From positions 1 through 58,737 of the forward strand of contig JADYYH010000016.1 of NCBI GenBank assembly GCA_020853775.1: 58,737 bases of DNA, read 5' to 3'. Of this stretch, positions 1 to 7,118 are shown one piece after another. This DNA comes from Nitrospira sp. Its GTDB lineage: Bacteria; Nitrospirota; Nitrospiria; Nitrospirales; Nitrospiraceae. A program made the position numbers and the translations under genes. The notes beneath the pieces were generated by a model. It saw nothing but the letters and a program-made list of their open reading frames with translations. It ran no database searches and was not told the DNA's origin. Positions within the stretch are counted from its first letter, which is position 1. Each line of letters starts with the position of its first letter.

Positions 1-135
1 ACCGTCTGTCGCCATCGGGTGCCTCCATCGCTGTACGTAGAAGCTGCTTGGTCGCCGCTCCTATAGCACAGGGAGGAGCCTCGATGGCTTTTTTTATGAC
101 GCGAGTCGTGAATTTTCCGGGCTAGCGACAATCGG
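1..135 (-). other. open frame of unknown identity at window edge
   Basis: On the minus strand an open, coding-looking frame runs from about position 135 off the left edge. It is in a different frame from the hsdR start that precedes it and begins just after an in-frame TAG. It reads KKAIEAPPCAIGAATKQLL in its middle. I do not recognise it. It may be the DNA that replaced the body of hsdR, or the 3' part of a gene whose start was lost. The window ends before this can be decided. Confidence 0.25.
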
Positions 136-339
136 AAGATCTGGATTCAGTCGTGCGAGCGCTGCCTGAAGATCCCTCACCAATACAACATCTCGCTCGG
201 TTGAGCGCCCTAATACACCTTGCGGCCCGAAGGTCTCGGCATTGTAGGCATAGACGCTTTCCCAGCCCAGGCGATCACGCAGGTGGTCGGCGAACGTCTG
301 CTGAACCAGTCGGTCTTCGCTGTTAATGTCAGTGATCAT
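94..339 (-). pseudogene. hsdR: hsdR remnant: N-terminal stub of type I restriction subunit R
   Basis: The first 68 residues look like the start of a type I restriction endonuclease R subunit (MITDINSEDRLVQQTFADHL, then GWESVYAYNAETFGPQG and a run ending ARLNPDLP). In intact enzymes this leads into a nuclease and an SF2 translocase of roughly 750-1100 residues. Here the similarity stops near position 134, and 13 unrelated residues lead to a TAA at 94-96. No nuclease or helicase motif can follow in frame. The start overlaps the abiEii stop by 4 bases, so it was the last gene of the hsdM-hsdS-abiEi-abiEii unit. The locus can probably still methylate but not cut with this copy. A complete hsdR elsewhere, or an assembly error, cannot be excluded. 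Confidence 0.75.
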
Positions 340-1205
340 GCGCGCACGCCCAATCGGCCGGCCATATTCTCCATCACCTCGAAGGCTCGATCCAGATCAA
401 ACGCACGAAAGTCCTTCTCACGGAGCACCGGTCGCAGCTGCGGCGCAAGCTGCCGCCGGAGAATGGCTAATCGTTCTGCGGATACATTGATCGGCTCGTT
501 GCCGGGGACCGCCAACTTAGCCTGGACCAACCCGATCAGCTCTGTGTCTTGTGGCTCCAGGCCGAGTGTCTGTACGGCGTAGTCGATATCGAAGAAGTCA
601 CGAATGGCCACTTCCCGACGAGTGAAGGCCGCGCGAAATTTCTCGGCGAAGGCCTCCGCCCGGGAAATGCACCGCACTTTTTTCGGGGGAATCAACGTCC
701 GGCCGGACACCGGGTCGAGCAGAATCGTCTTGGCATCGCCGCTCACAACCGGATGCAACAGCGGCTCGCGTAACCCCACTTCAATCTTGATCGTTTCTTC
801 TCGTGGCCCGACGAAAGATCGATACCCGACCAGGGCATTGTACTGCGTGGAGCTATTGGCGCCAGTTAGCGGCTCGATCACCGTCACGGAAGGAAACCTG
901 GTCGGCAACGCAGCAATAACGGCCTTGAGCCCCTCCGCCATTCTACTCCTGGCCGCGCGAGACGCATCGGTCGGCATCGGAATCACAAAGTCCAGATCTT
1001 CGCTGAGACGATAGAAATCGGCATGGACCTTGGCGAGGCAGGTTCCGCCCTTAAACACCAGGTTCTCATAAGCGTCGCTTAGATATTCAAGCAAGAGGGA
1101 GCAGAGATAGTCTTTTTCGATCAGTCGCTCGGGAAATCCGTAGTATTGCCTCGTGAACCCGAGCGCTTCACGAAAGAATCCGGCTTCCGCGAATAGATCC
1201 GTCAT
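336..1205 (-). CDS. abiEii: AbiEii-family nucleotidyltransferase toxin
   Basis: 289 residues of the AbiEii/AbiGii nucleotidyltransferase family, the toxin of type IV toxin-antitoxin systems that cause abortive phage infection. Near residue 50 it has FKGGTCLAK, followed by RLSEDLDF; these are the glycine-rich nucleotide-binding motif and the paired aspartates of the polymerase-beta-like fold. A C-terminal helical part contains the family's RAEAFAEKFRA stretch. The start ATG overlaps the stop of the antitoxin gene by 4 bases, and its own stop overlaps the hsdR stub start by 4 bases, so all are probably translated as one coupled unit. Catalytic residues look intact. The family is known to be bacteriostatic and controlled by AbiEi. 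Its position inside a type I restriction-modification operon suggests a combined defence locus. Confidence 0.9.
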   Translation of the reverse strand: MTDLFAEAGFFREALGFTRQYYGFPERLIEKDYLCSLLLEYLSDAYENLVFKGGTCLAKVHADFYRLSEDLDFVIPMPTDASRAARSRMAEGLKAVIAALPTRFPSVTVIEPLTGANSSTQYNALVGYRSFVGPREETIKIEVGLREPLLHPVVSGDAKTILLDPVSGRTLIPPKKVRCISRAEAFAEKFRAAFTRREVAIRDFFDIDYAVQTLGLEPQDTELIGLVQAKLAVPGNEPINVSAERLAILRRQLAPQLRPVLREKDFRAFDLDRAFEVMENMAGRLGVRA

Positions 1206-2011
1206 GCGGATGATGCCTCATCGTTGACGACCACACCCCAGCGCCCGGCAACGGGACCGCGCTTCGGCTTGCCGGGAATCCAGGGGATGGGCCCCTTCGT
1301 GGGTGTGAGGGCCCGCTCCAGCTTGCGTAGCAGCTTTTCTTCGACGCCTTCCTTCTCCAGCAAGACCCCCATGCGTCGGATCGTGCCCTTGTCGCCATAG
1401 CGTAGGGTGCACAGGACCAATTCCGCCGCGCTAATTCGCCGCGCGGTCAACTCGCGACGAATCCACTCATACCCGCGTGGGATGCCATTGAAGCGGGACC
1501 AGTCATAGACGGCATCCACCAGCGTTCGCACCCGGGATGAATAGACAGTCGTTTCCCCGTCCGGCGCCGCAACCACCGCGGTATCCCCGAGCCGGCTATC
1601 GGCGACTTTAATCAACGTCATGTCCAGCGCGCCGATTTTCCAGTCGCCCGATACCCGGTTGTTATACGCATACAGCCGGACGGGAATCTGTTCATCGAAA
1701 CCGTAAACGTTAAACGCGTTCGGGCCGGAGAGTTGATAGCGCCCGTTGCGTGCTTTCATCAGGGTGTTCAAGGCCAGCGCTTCGCTCGGACTCCACTTGC
1801 CGCCGAGCGGCAGTTTCTGCGGCGCAAGATAGAGCCCACGTTGAACACGAACGATCCAGCCGGCCTTGGCCAACCGGCTGAGGAGCTTTCGTTCTCTGGG
1901 TGCGGACAAGTGCAGGGGGCGGATCAAGTCGCCGGCCCGGACAACGGCTTGTCCCCGCATCTGGACGTAGGCAAACAGGAGCCGCTCGATCTCTCCCAGT
2001 CCTTTTTTCAT
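1202..2011 (-). CDS. abiEi: AbiEi-family antitoxin / transcriptional repressor
   Basis: 269 residues. The N-terminal 70 or so form a winged-helix domain (LLSRLAKAGWIVRVQRGLY, then LAPQ), the usual start of AbiEi antitoxins. The middle contains the family pattern around SGPNAFNVYGFDEQIPVRLY and an arginine-rich C-terminal region. AbiEi is known to bind inverted repeats upstream of its operon and to neutralise AbiEii without a stable complex. It lies directly upstream of abiEii with a 4-base overlap and 67 bases downstream of hsdS. That gap could hold a separate promoter, but I see no clear -35/-10 there. Start ATG at 2011. Confidence 0.88.
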   Translation of the reverse strand: MKKGLGEIERLLFAYVQMRGQAVVRAGDLIRPLHLSAPRERKLLSRLAKAGWIVRVQRGLYLAPQKLPLGGKWSPSEALALNTLMKARNGRYQLSGPNAFNVYGFDEQIPVRLYAYNNRVSGDWKIGALDMTLIKVADSRLGDTAVVAAPDGETTVYSSRVRTLVDAVYDWSRFNGIPRGYEWIRRELTARRISAAELVLCTLRYGDKGTIRRMGVLLEKEGVEEKLLRKLERALTPTKGPIPWIPGKPKRGPVAGRWGVVVNDEASSA

Positions 2012-2078
2012 GGCTGCACTGTATGTGTGGGTAAATCCCCTGTCAAGGGATTTTCAATGAAATAGTGTACGACCTCGC

Positions 2079-3233
2079 CTAGACCGTAATCTCCCCGCTC
2101 ATCAGGCGCGGCAGCAGCAGGTCGCGGGCGGCGCGGAGCTTTTGATTTTGTAACGCCAGGACCTCGCGCTGTCGAAAAGACGTCGAAGCCATCTCGCCAA
2201 ACTGCCACATCAGCGCCTCTGCTGGGAGTACGATCTCGAAGTTGGCTATCATTTCTTTGGTTAACGCTTCTCTCGTTGATCCCTTCTGTGCATAGCTCAA
2301 GAGCTGCCGCTTTCTTTCGTCGCTGGTGATTGCCTTCTGAACAAGGAAAGGATCCGCTTTCTCAGGATCAACGCGGATGATCATGACATGCTGGTTGACT
2401 CTGGCAGGGAGATATCGTTCCGGGGCCATGCAGCATCGCGCCACCGAGGCTCCTGTGATATTGAGCAGGATGTCTTTCGACTCGACAGTGACCCCCGCTA
2501 GGTCAGAAGCATGAGCTTCACTCACGAACGCTAGACCGTCATCCTGAAACAGATCGTCATGCACATTCTGGCTGCGGATCAGGGGAACGCCTTGCACCAG
2601 ATAGGAAGATTCGCCGCCGCGAGGCGTAAATCCGCTGCCGATTTTGATAGTGATTGCGCCCAACCGCACTTTGCGCCACCCTTCCGGCATGCCGTTGGTA
2701 ATGCGGGTATGTTCGTGACCGGGGAAGCGGAGGCGGATGAACCATTCGCGGTAGAGCTGCCGCGCCGCCTCTTCCAGCAGCACCATCCGCCGCCGGTTGT
2801 TCTCAATCAGGTCATCATAGGTGTATAGGATTTCGCCGATGCGTTCTTGAACCTTCGTGTCTGGGTACCGTACCTTAAATTCGTGGAGAACATTTCGGTT
2901 TACGCCGGGAACGGCGGCCTTGTCGCTCTGGCAATTCCGCAAGACGTCCTGAAGGAAGTAGGCGACGAACCGCGGGTGATTACCCTTGAAGTCGGTGACA
3001 TAGAGAGCCGTGTTCAACGGCCAATAGTCTTCCTCAATGTAGAATACCTCGCCGAGCGTGCCATAGCGGCCAGTCACGACACCTGGAGCCTTCGCCTTCG
3101 CTTCGGCATGCCGGCCGGTGACGCCGGATGAAGACACAACCGGTATATCGCCGTCCTGCCGTTGAGAGTCCGGAAGATCGTGCCCACGCTTAAGTGTCAC
3201 GACATCGCCAAGGCGTGAGACTTTCCAGCTCAT
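2079..3233 (-). CDS. hsdS: type I restriction-modification specificity subunit S
   Basis: 384 residues with two target-recognition domains. The first has the typical start WKVSRLGDVVTLKRGHDLP and the central conserved region ERIGEILYTYDDLIENNRRR. The second begins GWRKVRLGAITIKIGSGFTP and ends in the conserved helix LRAARDLLLPRLMSGEI. HsdS decides which bipartite sequence the complex recognises. Length is usual for the family. The start overlaps the hsdM stop by 4 bases (ATGA at 3230-3233), showing translational coupling. Both recognition domains and both helices are intact, so the methylase is expected to be active even though hsdR is broken. Confidence 0.95.
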   Translation of the reverse strand: MSWKVSRLGDVVTLKRGHDLPDSQRQDGDIPVVSSSGVTGRHAEAKAKAPGVVTGRYGTLGEVFYIEEDYWPLNTALYVTDFKGNHPRFVAYFLQDVLRNCQSDKAAVPGVNRNVLHEFKVRYPDTKVQERIGEILYTYDDLIENNRRRMVLLEEAARQLYREWFIRLRFPGHEHTRITNGMPEGWRKVRLGAITIKIGSGFTPRGGESSYLVQGVPLIRSQNVHDDLFQDDGLAFVSEAHASDLAGVTVESKDILLNITGASVARCCMAPERYLPARVNQHVMIIRVDPEKADPFLVQKAITSDERKRQLLSYAQKGSTREALTKEMIANFEIVLPAEALMWQFGEMASTSFRQREVLALQNQKLRAARDLLLPRLMSGEITV

Positions 3234-5356
3234 GCTCCCAACTCCTCGAAGTTCTCTTGAATCTTCGCTGCCAGCTGTACCGCTTCCTTGTTGAGGTCGG
3301 CCAATTCGGTGTAGATGTCGCGCAGGGTCTGCTCGAAGTCGAAGTCTTCGTCCTCCTCCGGAGGAGCGACGCCGACATAGCGACCGGGAGTGAGGCTCCA
3401 GTCGGCGGCCTCGATCTCTTTGCGGTCCACCAGCTTCACCAATCCCGGCACAGCCTGAAGCTCGGCCTTCGGAAAGCGGTCTTGCAGCCAGGCCACTTGC
3501 CGATGGAAATACACGGCCTGCTTCAGTTGCTCGACGGCGGCTTTGCGCTCGTCATCGAGCAACTTGACCAACTTGCCCGTTGCGCGTCGGTCGTAAGCCT
3601 CCGCAAGGACATCGTCCGTCGCCAATTCAGCGCCCATGTCCGCATTGCGCGCGGCAAGCTTGTAGAGCAGGTCCACCTGCTTGATGAGGTCGCGGACCGA
3701 TGTGGCGCTTGCGTCATAGCTTTTACGGGCGCTGTGCTGCGCGTTGTTCTTGTCGGGCAAGGCCTTCGCATATTTTTTGACGAAGTCGCCAAGAGCGGCG
3801 AGCAACTGTTTTCTATCGATCTCATACAACGACTGCGCCTCCCGCAGCTCGGTTACCGCTTCTTTGAGCGTCTGCTTTTTCTCTCCGTCGAGCGTCTCAT
3901 GCTTCTCCGCTGCAGCGGCGAGACGGTCGAAACGCCCTCGCAGATCCGCGAGCCTTGTGTCGAAGGCAGACAGCGCTGCTGGAATGGCCCCGCTCTCGGT
4001 GCAAACCCGGCCGATGTAGTCCCGGATGAGGGCCAGGAACCGAGCCGTTTGGTCACGGTAGAGCCACACGATAGCCGCGAGGTTTTGCATCTGTTCAGGC
4101 GAGAAGTCGTAAATCTTGCGTGTGACCTTCCGGTAGACATTGCGCGCGTCGAGCATCAGGATTTTGTCTTTGCGGGCAACCGGCTTGTCCCGGTCGAAGT
4201 ACCACAACTCGCAGGGGACGGTGCGGGTGTAAAAGAAGTTGGAGCGGATGGAGATCATCACATCGACATCGCCTGTCTCGACGATCTTCTGTCGGACCAT
4301 TTTCTCGCCGTGACCGGCACTCGATGCCTGGGACGACATCACGAACCCGGCCCGACCTTTTGTATTGAGATAGCTCCAAAAATAGGAGATCCAGAGGTAG
4401 TTGCCGTTGGAGACTTTCTTTGCCTTGTTCACGCCGGGCAGACCAAAGGGAAGGCGTCGCTTGTCCTCCTCGGCTTTCACCGCATCCACCAGATCCACAT
4501 TGAACGGCGGATTTGCCATGACGAAATCGCACGCGCCGACGAGGCTGTGTTCGTCCTGGTAATAGGTGATGGCCTCGGCGATTTTCCCTTCCAGCCCGTG
4601 CACGGCGAGATTCATCTTGGCGATGCGGATGGTCTCTCGATTCTTCTCCTGGCCGTAGAAGATGACTTTCTTCGCCGTGTCGCCACCTTCATGCTCGATG
4701 AAGTGGCTCGACTGCACGAACATGCCGCCTGAACCACAGGCCGGATCGAACACCGTGCCATGATCCGGCTCGATGACGTTGACGATGGTTTGCACGATGG
4801 ACGCAGGCGTGAAGAACTCGCCGTTGTCGTGCGCCTTCTGGATCGAGAATTTGGCGAGGAAGTACTCGTAGATGCGGCCGAACACGTCGCCGGTGGCTTG
4901 CTTGATCTGCTCGCTGTTGAAGAGACGCATCAGATCTTCGAGCACCTTCGGCTCAAAGATGCCATAGTCTTTCGGCAACACGCCTTTGAGTGGCATGAAC
5001 ACATCTTCGATCGCCGTCATGGCGTTGGTCACGAGCGTGGGAAGACCGGTAGGATTAACGGTCGCCTCCGACATGATCTGGTCATAACGCGCTTCCACCG
5101 GCAACCACAGCGCCCGCCTGCGAACGTAGTCCTCAGGCAGGACCTTACGTTTCGGCATCTTCCCGCTGGTCCGATCTGCATCAATCTGCTGTGTCGCGGC
5201 ATCGAAACGATTCGCCGCATGGCGCAGAAAAATCACACCGAGGACCGGCATGAAATAATCGCTGGAGGTCAGTTTGGAATTGGCCCGAAGGTTATCCGCC
5301 GCCTCCCAGAGTGAGGTTTCGAGTTTCTCGATATCTTTGTAGCTTCCGTCGGTCAT
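3230..5356 (-). CDS. hsdM: type I restriction-modification methyltransferase subunit M
   Basis: 708 residues, N6-adenine methyltransferase of the type I complex. It has an N-terminal HsdM helical domain (residues 1-150), the SAM-binding motif DPACGSGGMF and the catalytic motif NPPF. The region after the methylase core is a long charged helical extension that probably contacts HsdS; the protein is longer than the roughly 500 residues of classical HsdM. I chose the ATG at 5356 (MTDGSYKDIEKLE) because AAGGA lies 6-10 bases upstream; a longer frame opens upstream but has no family similarity. It is first in the operon, with a plausible promoter at 5415-5443. Confidence 0.93.
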   Translation of the reverse strand: MTDGSYKDIEKLETSLWEAADNLRANSKLTSSDYFMPVLGVIFLRHAANRFDAATQQIDADRTSGKMPKRKVLPEDYVRRRALWLPVEARYDQIMSEATVNPTGLPTLVTNAMTAIEDVFMPLKGVLPKDYGIFEPKVLEDLMRLFNSEQIKQATGDVFGRIYEYFLAKFSIQKAHDNGEFFTPASIVQTIVNVIEPDHGTVFDPACGSGGMFVQSSHFIEHEGGDTAKKVIFYGQEKNRETIRIAKMNLAVHGLEGKIAEAITYYQDEHSLVGACDFVMANPPFNVDLVDAVKAEEDKRRLPFGLPGVNKAKKVSNGNYLWISYFWSYLNTKGRAGFVMSSQASSAGHGEKMVRQKIVETGDVDVMISIRSNFFYTRTVPCELWYFDRDKPVARKDKILMLDARNVYRKVTRKIYDFSPEQMQNLAAIVWLYRDQTARFLALIRDYIGRVCTESGAIPAALSAFDTRLADLRGRFDRLAAAAEKHETLDGEKKQTLKEAVTELREAQSLYEIDRKQLLAALGDFVKKYAKALPDKNNAQHSARKSYDASATSVRDLIKQVDLLYKLAARNADMGAELATDDVLAEAYDRRATGKLVKLLDDERKAAVEQLKQAVYFHRQVAWLQDRFPKAELQAVPGLVKLVDRKEIEAADWSLTPGRYVGVAPPEEDEDFDFEQTLRDIYTELADLNKEAVQLAAKIQENFEELGA

Positions 5357-5414
5357 ATGATCCTTCGCGTTGATGCCGTACCGGTGGGAGCACCTGAACT
5401 TTTGAATTCCACGG

Positions 5415-5443
5415 AGAATACTGCTTCGGCCCTCGCCACACAA
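5415..5443 (-). promoter_or_regulatory. predicted sigma-70 promoter of the hsdM operon
   Basis: On the minus strand TTGTGT (5438-5443) and TATTCT (5415-5420) are separated by 17 bases. The expected transcript start is about 50 bases upstream of the hsdM ATG. Inferred from consensus only. Confidence 0.45.
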
Positions 5444-5533
5444 GCGGCCGCACGAGCCATTTCAGACTACCATCGCACGGTGACATCGGAGGTCATTTCG
5501 CGGAAGATTTTTCCATGGACTAGGACGCAATTC

Positions 5534-5563
5534 TTGCATTTGCCGCAACCAGCCCCGTATGCT
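5534..5563 (+). promoter_or_regulatory. predicted promoter of the RelBE-like pair, near-leaderless
   Basis: TTGCAT (5534-5539), an 18-base spacer and TATGCT (5558-5563). The antitoxin ATG is only 10 bases after the -10 box, so the mRNA leader would be about 2-4 bases and no Shine-Dalgarno site fits. Confidence 0.45.
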
Positions 5564-5572
5564 CGAAACACT

Positions 5573-5791
5573 ATGACCGAACCAACCGTGACCATTTCCA
5601 ACTTAAGCCTCGCCGAATTGAAGACCCTGGTGGAAGGTCTCGTCGATGACCGGCTGCGAACCTTGCTGGGCGATCCCGATCTCGGTGCGCCACTGGGTGA
5701 GTCCGTCCGCGAACGACTGAAGCAGTCCCTCGCCTCGACGGCCCGCATCTCCGGTGACGAGGTGGCCGACACGCTCGGTCTGCGGTGGTAA
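5573..5791 (+). CDS. small antitoxin-like protein (RelB-type position)
   Basis: 72 residues starting MTEPTVTISNLSLAELKTLV. It is acidic and helical, ending DEVADTLGLRW, with a composition typical of the small antitoxins found before RelE/ParE toxins. The downstream gene starts one base after its TAA, so the two are coupled. No DNA-binding motif is clear enough to name the subfamily; similar proteins occur beside RelE toxins in many bacteria. The gene is divergent from hsdM, with 216 bases between the two starts. The antitoxin call rests mainly on context. Confidence 0.65.
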   Translation: MTEPTVTISNLSLAELKTLVEGLVDDRLRTLLGDPDLGAPLGESVRERLKQSLASTARISGDEVADTLGLRW

Positions 5792-5792
5792 C

Positions 5793-6068
5793 ATGCCCTG
5801 GTTTCGCCTCGCCTTCCGCCCCGATGTGATCACCGACCTGCGTGCTGCCGATCCCGCCATGGCGCAACGGTTGTTCGACAAAACCAAATGGCTGGCGTCC
5901 AATGTGGAAAATTTGCGCCATGAACCGGTGGCGTCCGATTTGCCCGGCATCCATAAATATGCCGTAGGTGATTGGCGCATCTTTTACTCCATCGACCGGG
6001 CGGAGCAGTTGGTGGACATTCACTATATTCAGCACCGGCCGCCCGCAGGCCGGGCATCCGGAGCCTGA
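5793..6068 (+). CDS. RelE/ParE-family toxin
   Basis: 91 residues starting MPWFRLAFRPDVITDLRAAD. It has the RelE/ParE fold signature: an early AxxDLR-type helix, then LPGIHKYAVGDWRIFYSID, which carries the basic and tyrosine residues of the beta-sheet, and a final HYIQHRP strand. RelE-type members are ribosome-dependent mRNA interferases, ParE-type members attack gyrase; the YxVGDWRIFYxI pattern fits the RelE side better. The ATG follows the antitoxin stop by one base. C-terminal residues RPPAGRASGA are a little longer than usual. Confidence 0.8.
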   Translation: MPWFRLAFRPDVITDLRAADPAMAQRLFDKTKWLASNVENLRHEPVASDLPGIHKYAVGDWRIFYSIDRAEQLVDIHYIQHRPPAGRASGA

Positions 6069-6070
6069 CG

Positions 6071-6379
6071 ATGCTCACACTCACACCGAAGGCTGTCGAT
6101 CGCCTGCGGGCCTTGTTGCTGGAACATCCGGAAGATCCGGTCGTGCGGATTGCCGTGCGCGATGTGAACGCGCAACGTCTGTCCTTCTCGATTACGTTAG
6201 AAGAGGCGGCTCGCGAAGCGGATGTGGTTGAACGGATCGAAGGACTGACGATTGCGTTGGACCGGTCGAGCGCGCACCGGACGAGCGGGATGACCGTGGA
6301 CTTTCAGGCAGGCAAGGGCTTCCTGTTCGCGCATCCGCCGGCTGATGAGTTGGGGTTGATCATGCCCAGCAGCAACTAG
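6071..6379 (+). CDS. HesB/IscA-like protein without cysteine ligands
   Basis: 102 residues. It starts LTLTPKAVDRLRALLLEHP, the usual first helix of HesB/IscA A-type Fe-S carriers. Near residue 80 it has TVDFQAGKGFLFAHPP, matching the family's IDYVEG...GFKFxNPN strand. A-type carriers need one cysteine after strand 2 and a C-terminal CGCG; this protein contains no cysteine at all, so it cannot bind a cluster in the usual way. It starts 2 bases after the toxin stop and may be co-transcribed with the toxin-antitoxin pair. It may be a structural homologue with another role. A TIR repeat begins one base after its TAG stop. Confidence 0.65.
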   Translation: MLTLTPKAVDRLRALLLEHPEDPVVRIAVRDVNAQRLSFSITLEEAAREADVVERIEGLTIALDRSSAHRTSGMTVDFQAGKGFLFAHPPADELGLIMPSSN

Positions 6380-6380
6380 T

Positions 6381-6501
6381 CAGGATGTTGAAAAAGGCCG
6401 CCAGCGGCGTTCTCGCGTCGCGCAGAGACTCAACGTACTGGCAAGTACGCTTCGCCTCCGCGCTCGCTACGGCCTTGCCGGACGACCTTTTGACCATCCT
6501 G
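6381..6501 (+). repeat. TIR hairpin repeat, copy 1
   Basis: 121 bases with terminal inverted repeats: CAGGATGTTGAAAAAGG at the left and CCTTTTGACCATCCTG at the right. Inside are GCCGC-CA-GCGGC and a perfect CGTACT-GGCA-AGTACG hairpin. Related copies lie at 12094-12216 and 49352-49475. This copy starts one base after the TAG of the HesB-like gene and sits between convergent genes. It could act as a terminator or a 3'-end stabiliser, or be a non-autonomous mobile element. No transposase is nearby. Confidence 0.85.
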
Positions 6502-6541
6502 GGGCTAACTCTCCGCGGCGAGATACGCGTGACAACTCCCG

Positions 6542-7084
6542 TTACGATTTCATCCGCGGAAACACGCTGCCGAAATGCATGGGGAAGGTGCCCCTGGCTA
6601 CATCCGCCACATATCGTTCCAGGGCTTCCTGAATGACGGGAAACGCCAGGTCGTCCCAGGGAATGGCATCCAGCGTGAACAGTTGCACATCCAGGCTTTC
6701 CGTACCGGCTTTGAATTCCGGCGCGCGCATGGTCCCGCGAAAGATCATATGCACCTGGCTGATGCGGGGCAGGCTCAGCACGGCATACAGCGAGGTAATG
6801 TCCACCTCCGCATGCGCTTCCTCGAAGGTTTCGCGAACGGCGGCCTGCTCGGTGCTTTCGCCGATTTCCATGAAACCGGCGGGAAACGTCCAGTGGCCGA
6901 CACGAGGTTCGATCGCCCGGCGGCAGAGCAGAATTTTATCTTCCCACTCCGGAATACAACCGGCGACGATTTTCGGATTGATGTAATGGACGACCTGGCA
7001 GGTTTCGCAGACAAACCGCGGCAGGTTGTCGCCGGGAGGAATTTTTTTCGACAGCCCGGCCCCACACTCGCTGCAGAATTTCAT
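6542..7084 (-). CDS. Nudix hydrolase with N-terminal zinc ribbon
   Basis: 180 residues. The N-terminus has CSECG and CETC, a four-cysteine zinc ribbon as in NudC-type NADH pyrophosphatases. The Nudix box follows near residue 75-97: GFMEIGESTEQ, then AAVRETFEEAHAEV, with the G, E, RE and EE metal-binding residues present and only the last glycine changed to alanine. Family members hydrolyse nucleoside diphosphates linked to another group (NADH, ADP-ribose and others). The substrate cannot be read from the sequence. It is divergent from the RNA methyltransferase gene, 34 bases away. Confidence 0.88.
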   Translation of the reverse strand: MKFCSECGAGLSKKIPPGDNLPRFVCETCQVVHYINPKIVAGCIPEWEDKILLCRRAIEPRVGHWTFPAGFMEIGESTEQAAVRETFEEAHAEVDITSLYAVLSLPRISQVHMIFRGTMRAPEFKAGTESLDVQLFTLDAIPWDDLAFPVIQEALERYVADVARGTFPMHFGSVFPRMKS

Positions 7085-7118
7085 TGCGGCTCCCGATCAC
7101 GACGAGAGAAAGACAGAA

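Noticed and set aside
3194-4732. 512-codon open frame on the plus strand
   Set aside because: It lies antisense to hsdM, has no family similarity and arises from high-GC codon use on the other strand.
6385-6636. open frame starting MLKKAASGVLASRRDSTY
   Set aside because: It is the translated TIR repeat; the repeat structure explains it and there is no ribosome site.
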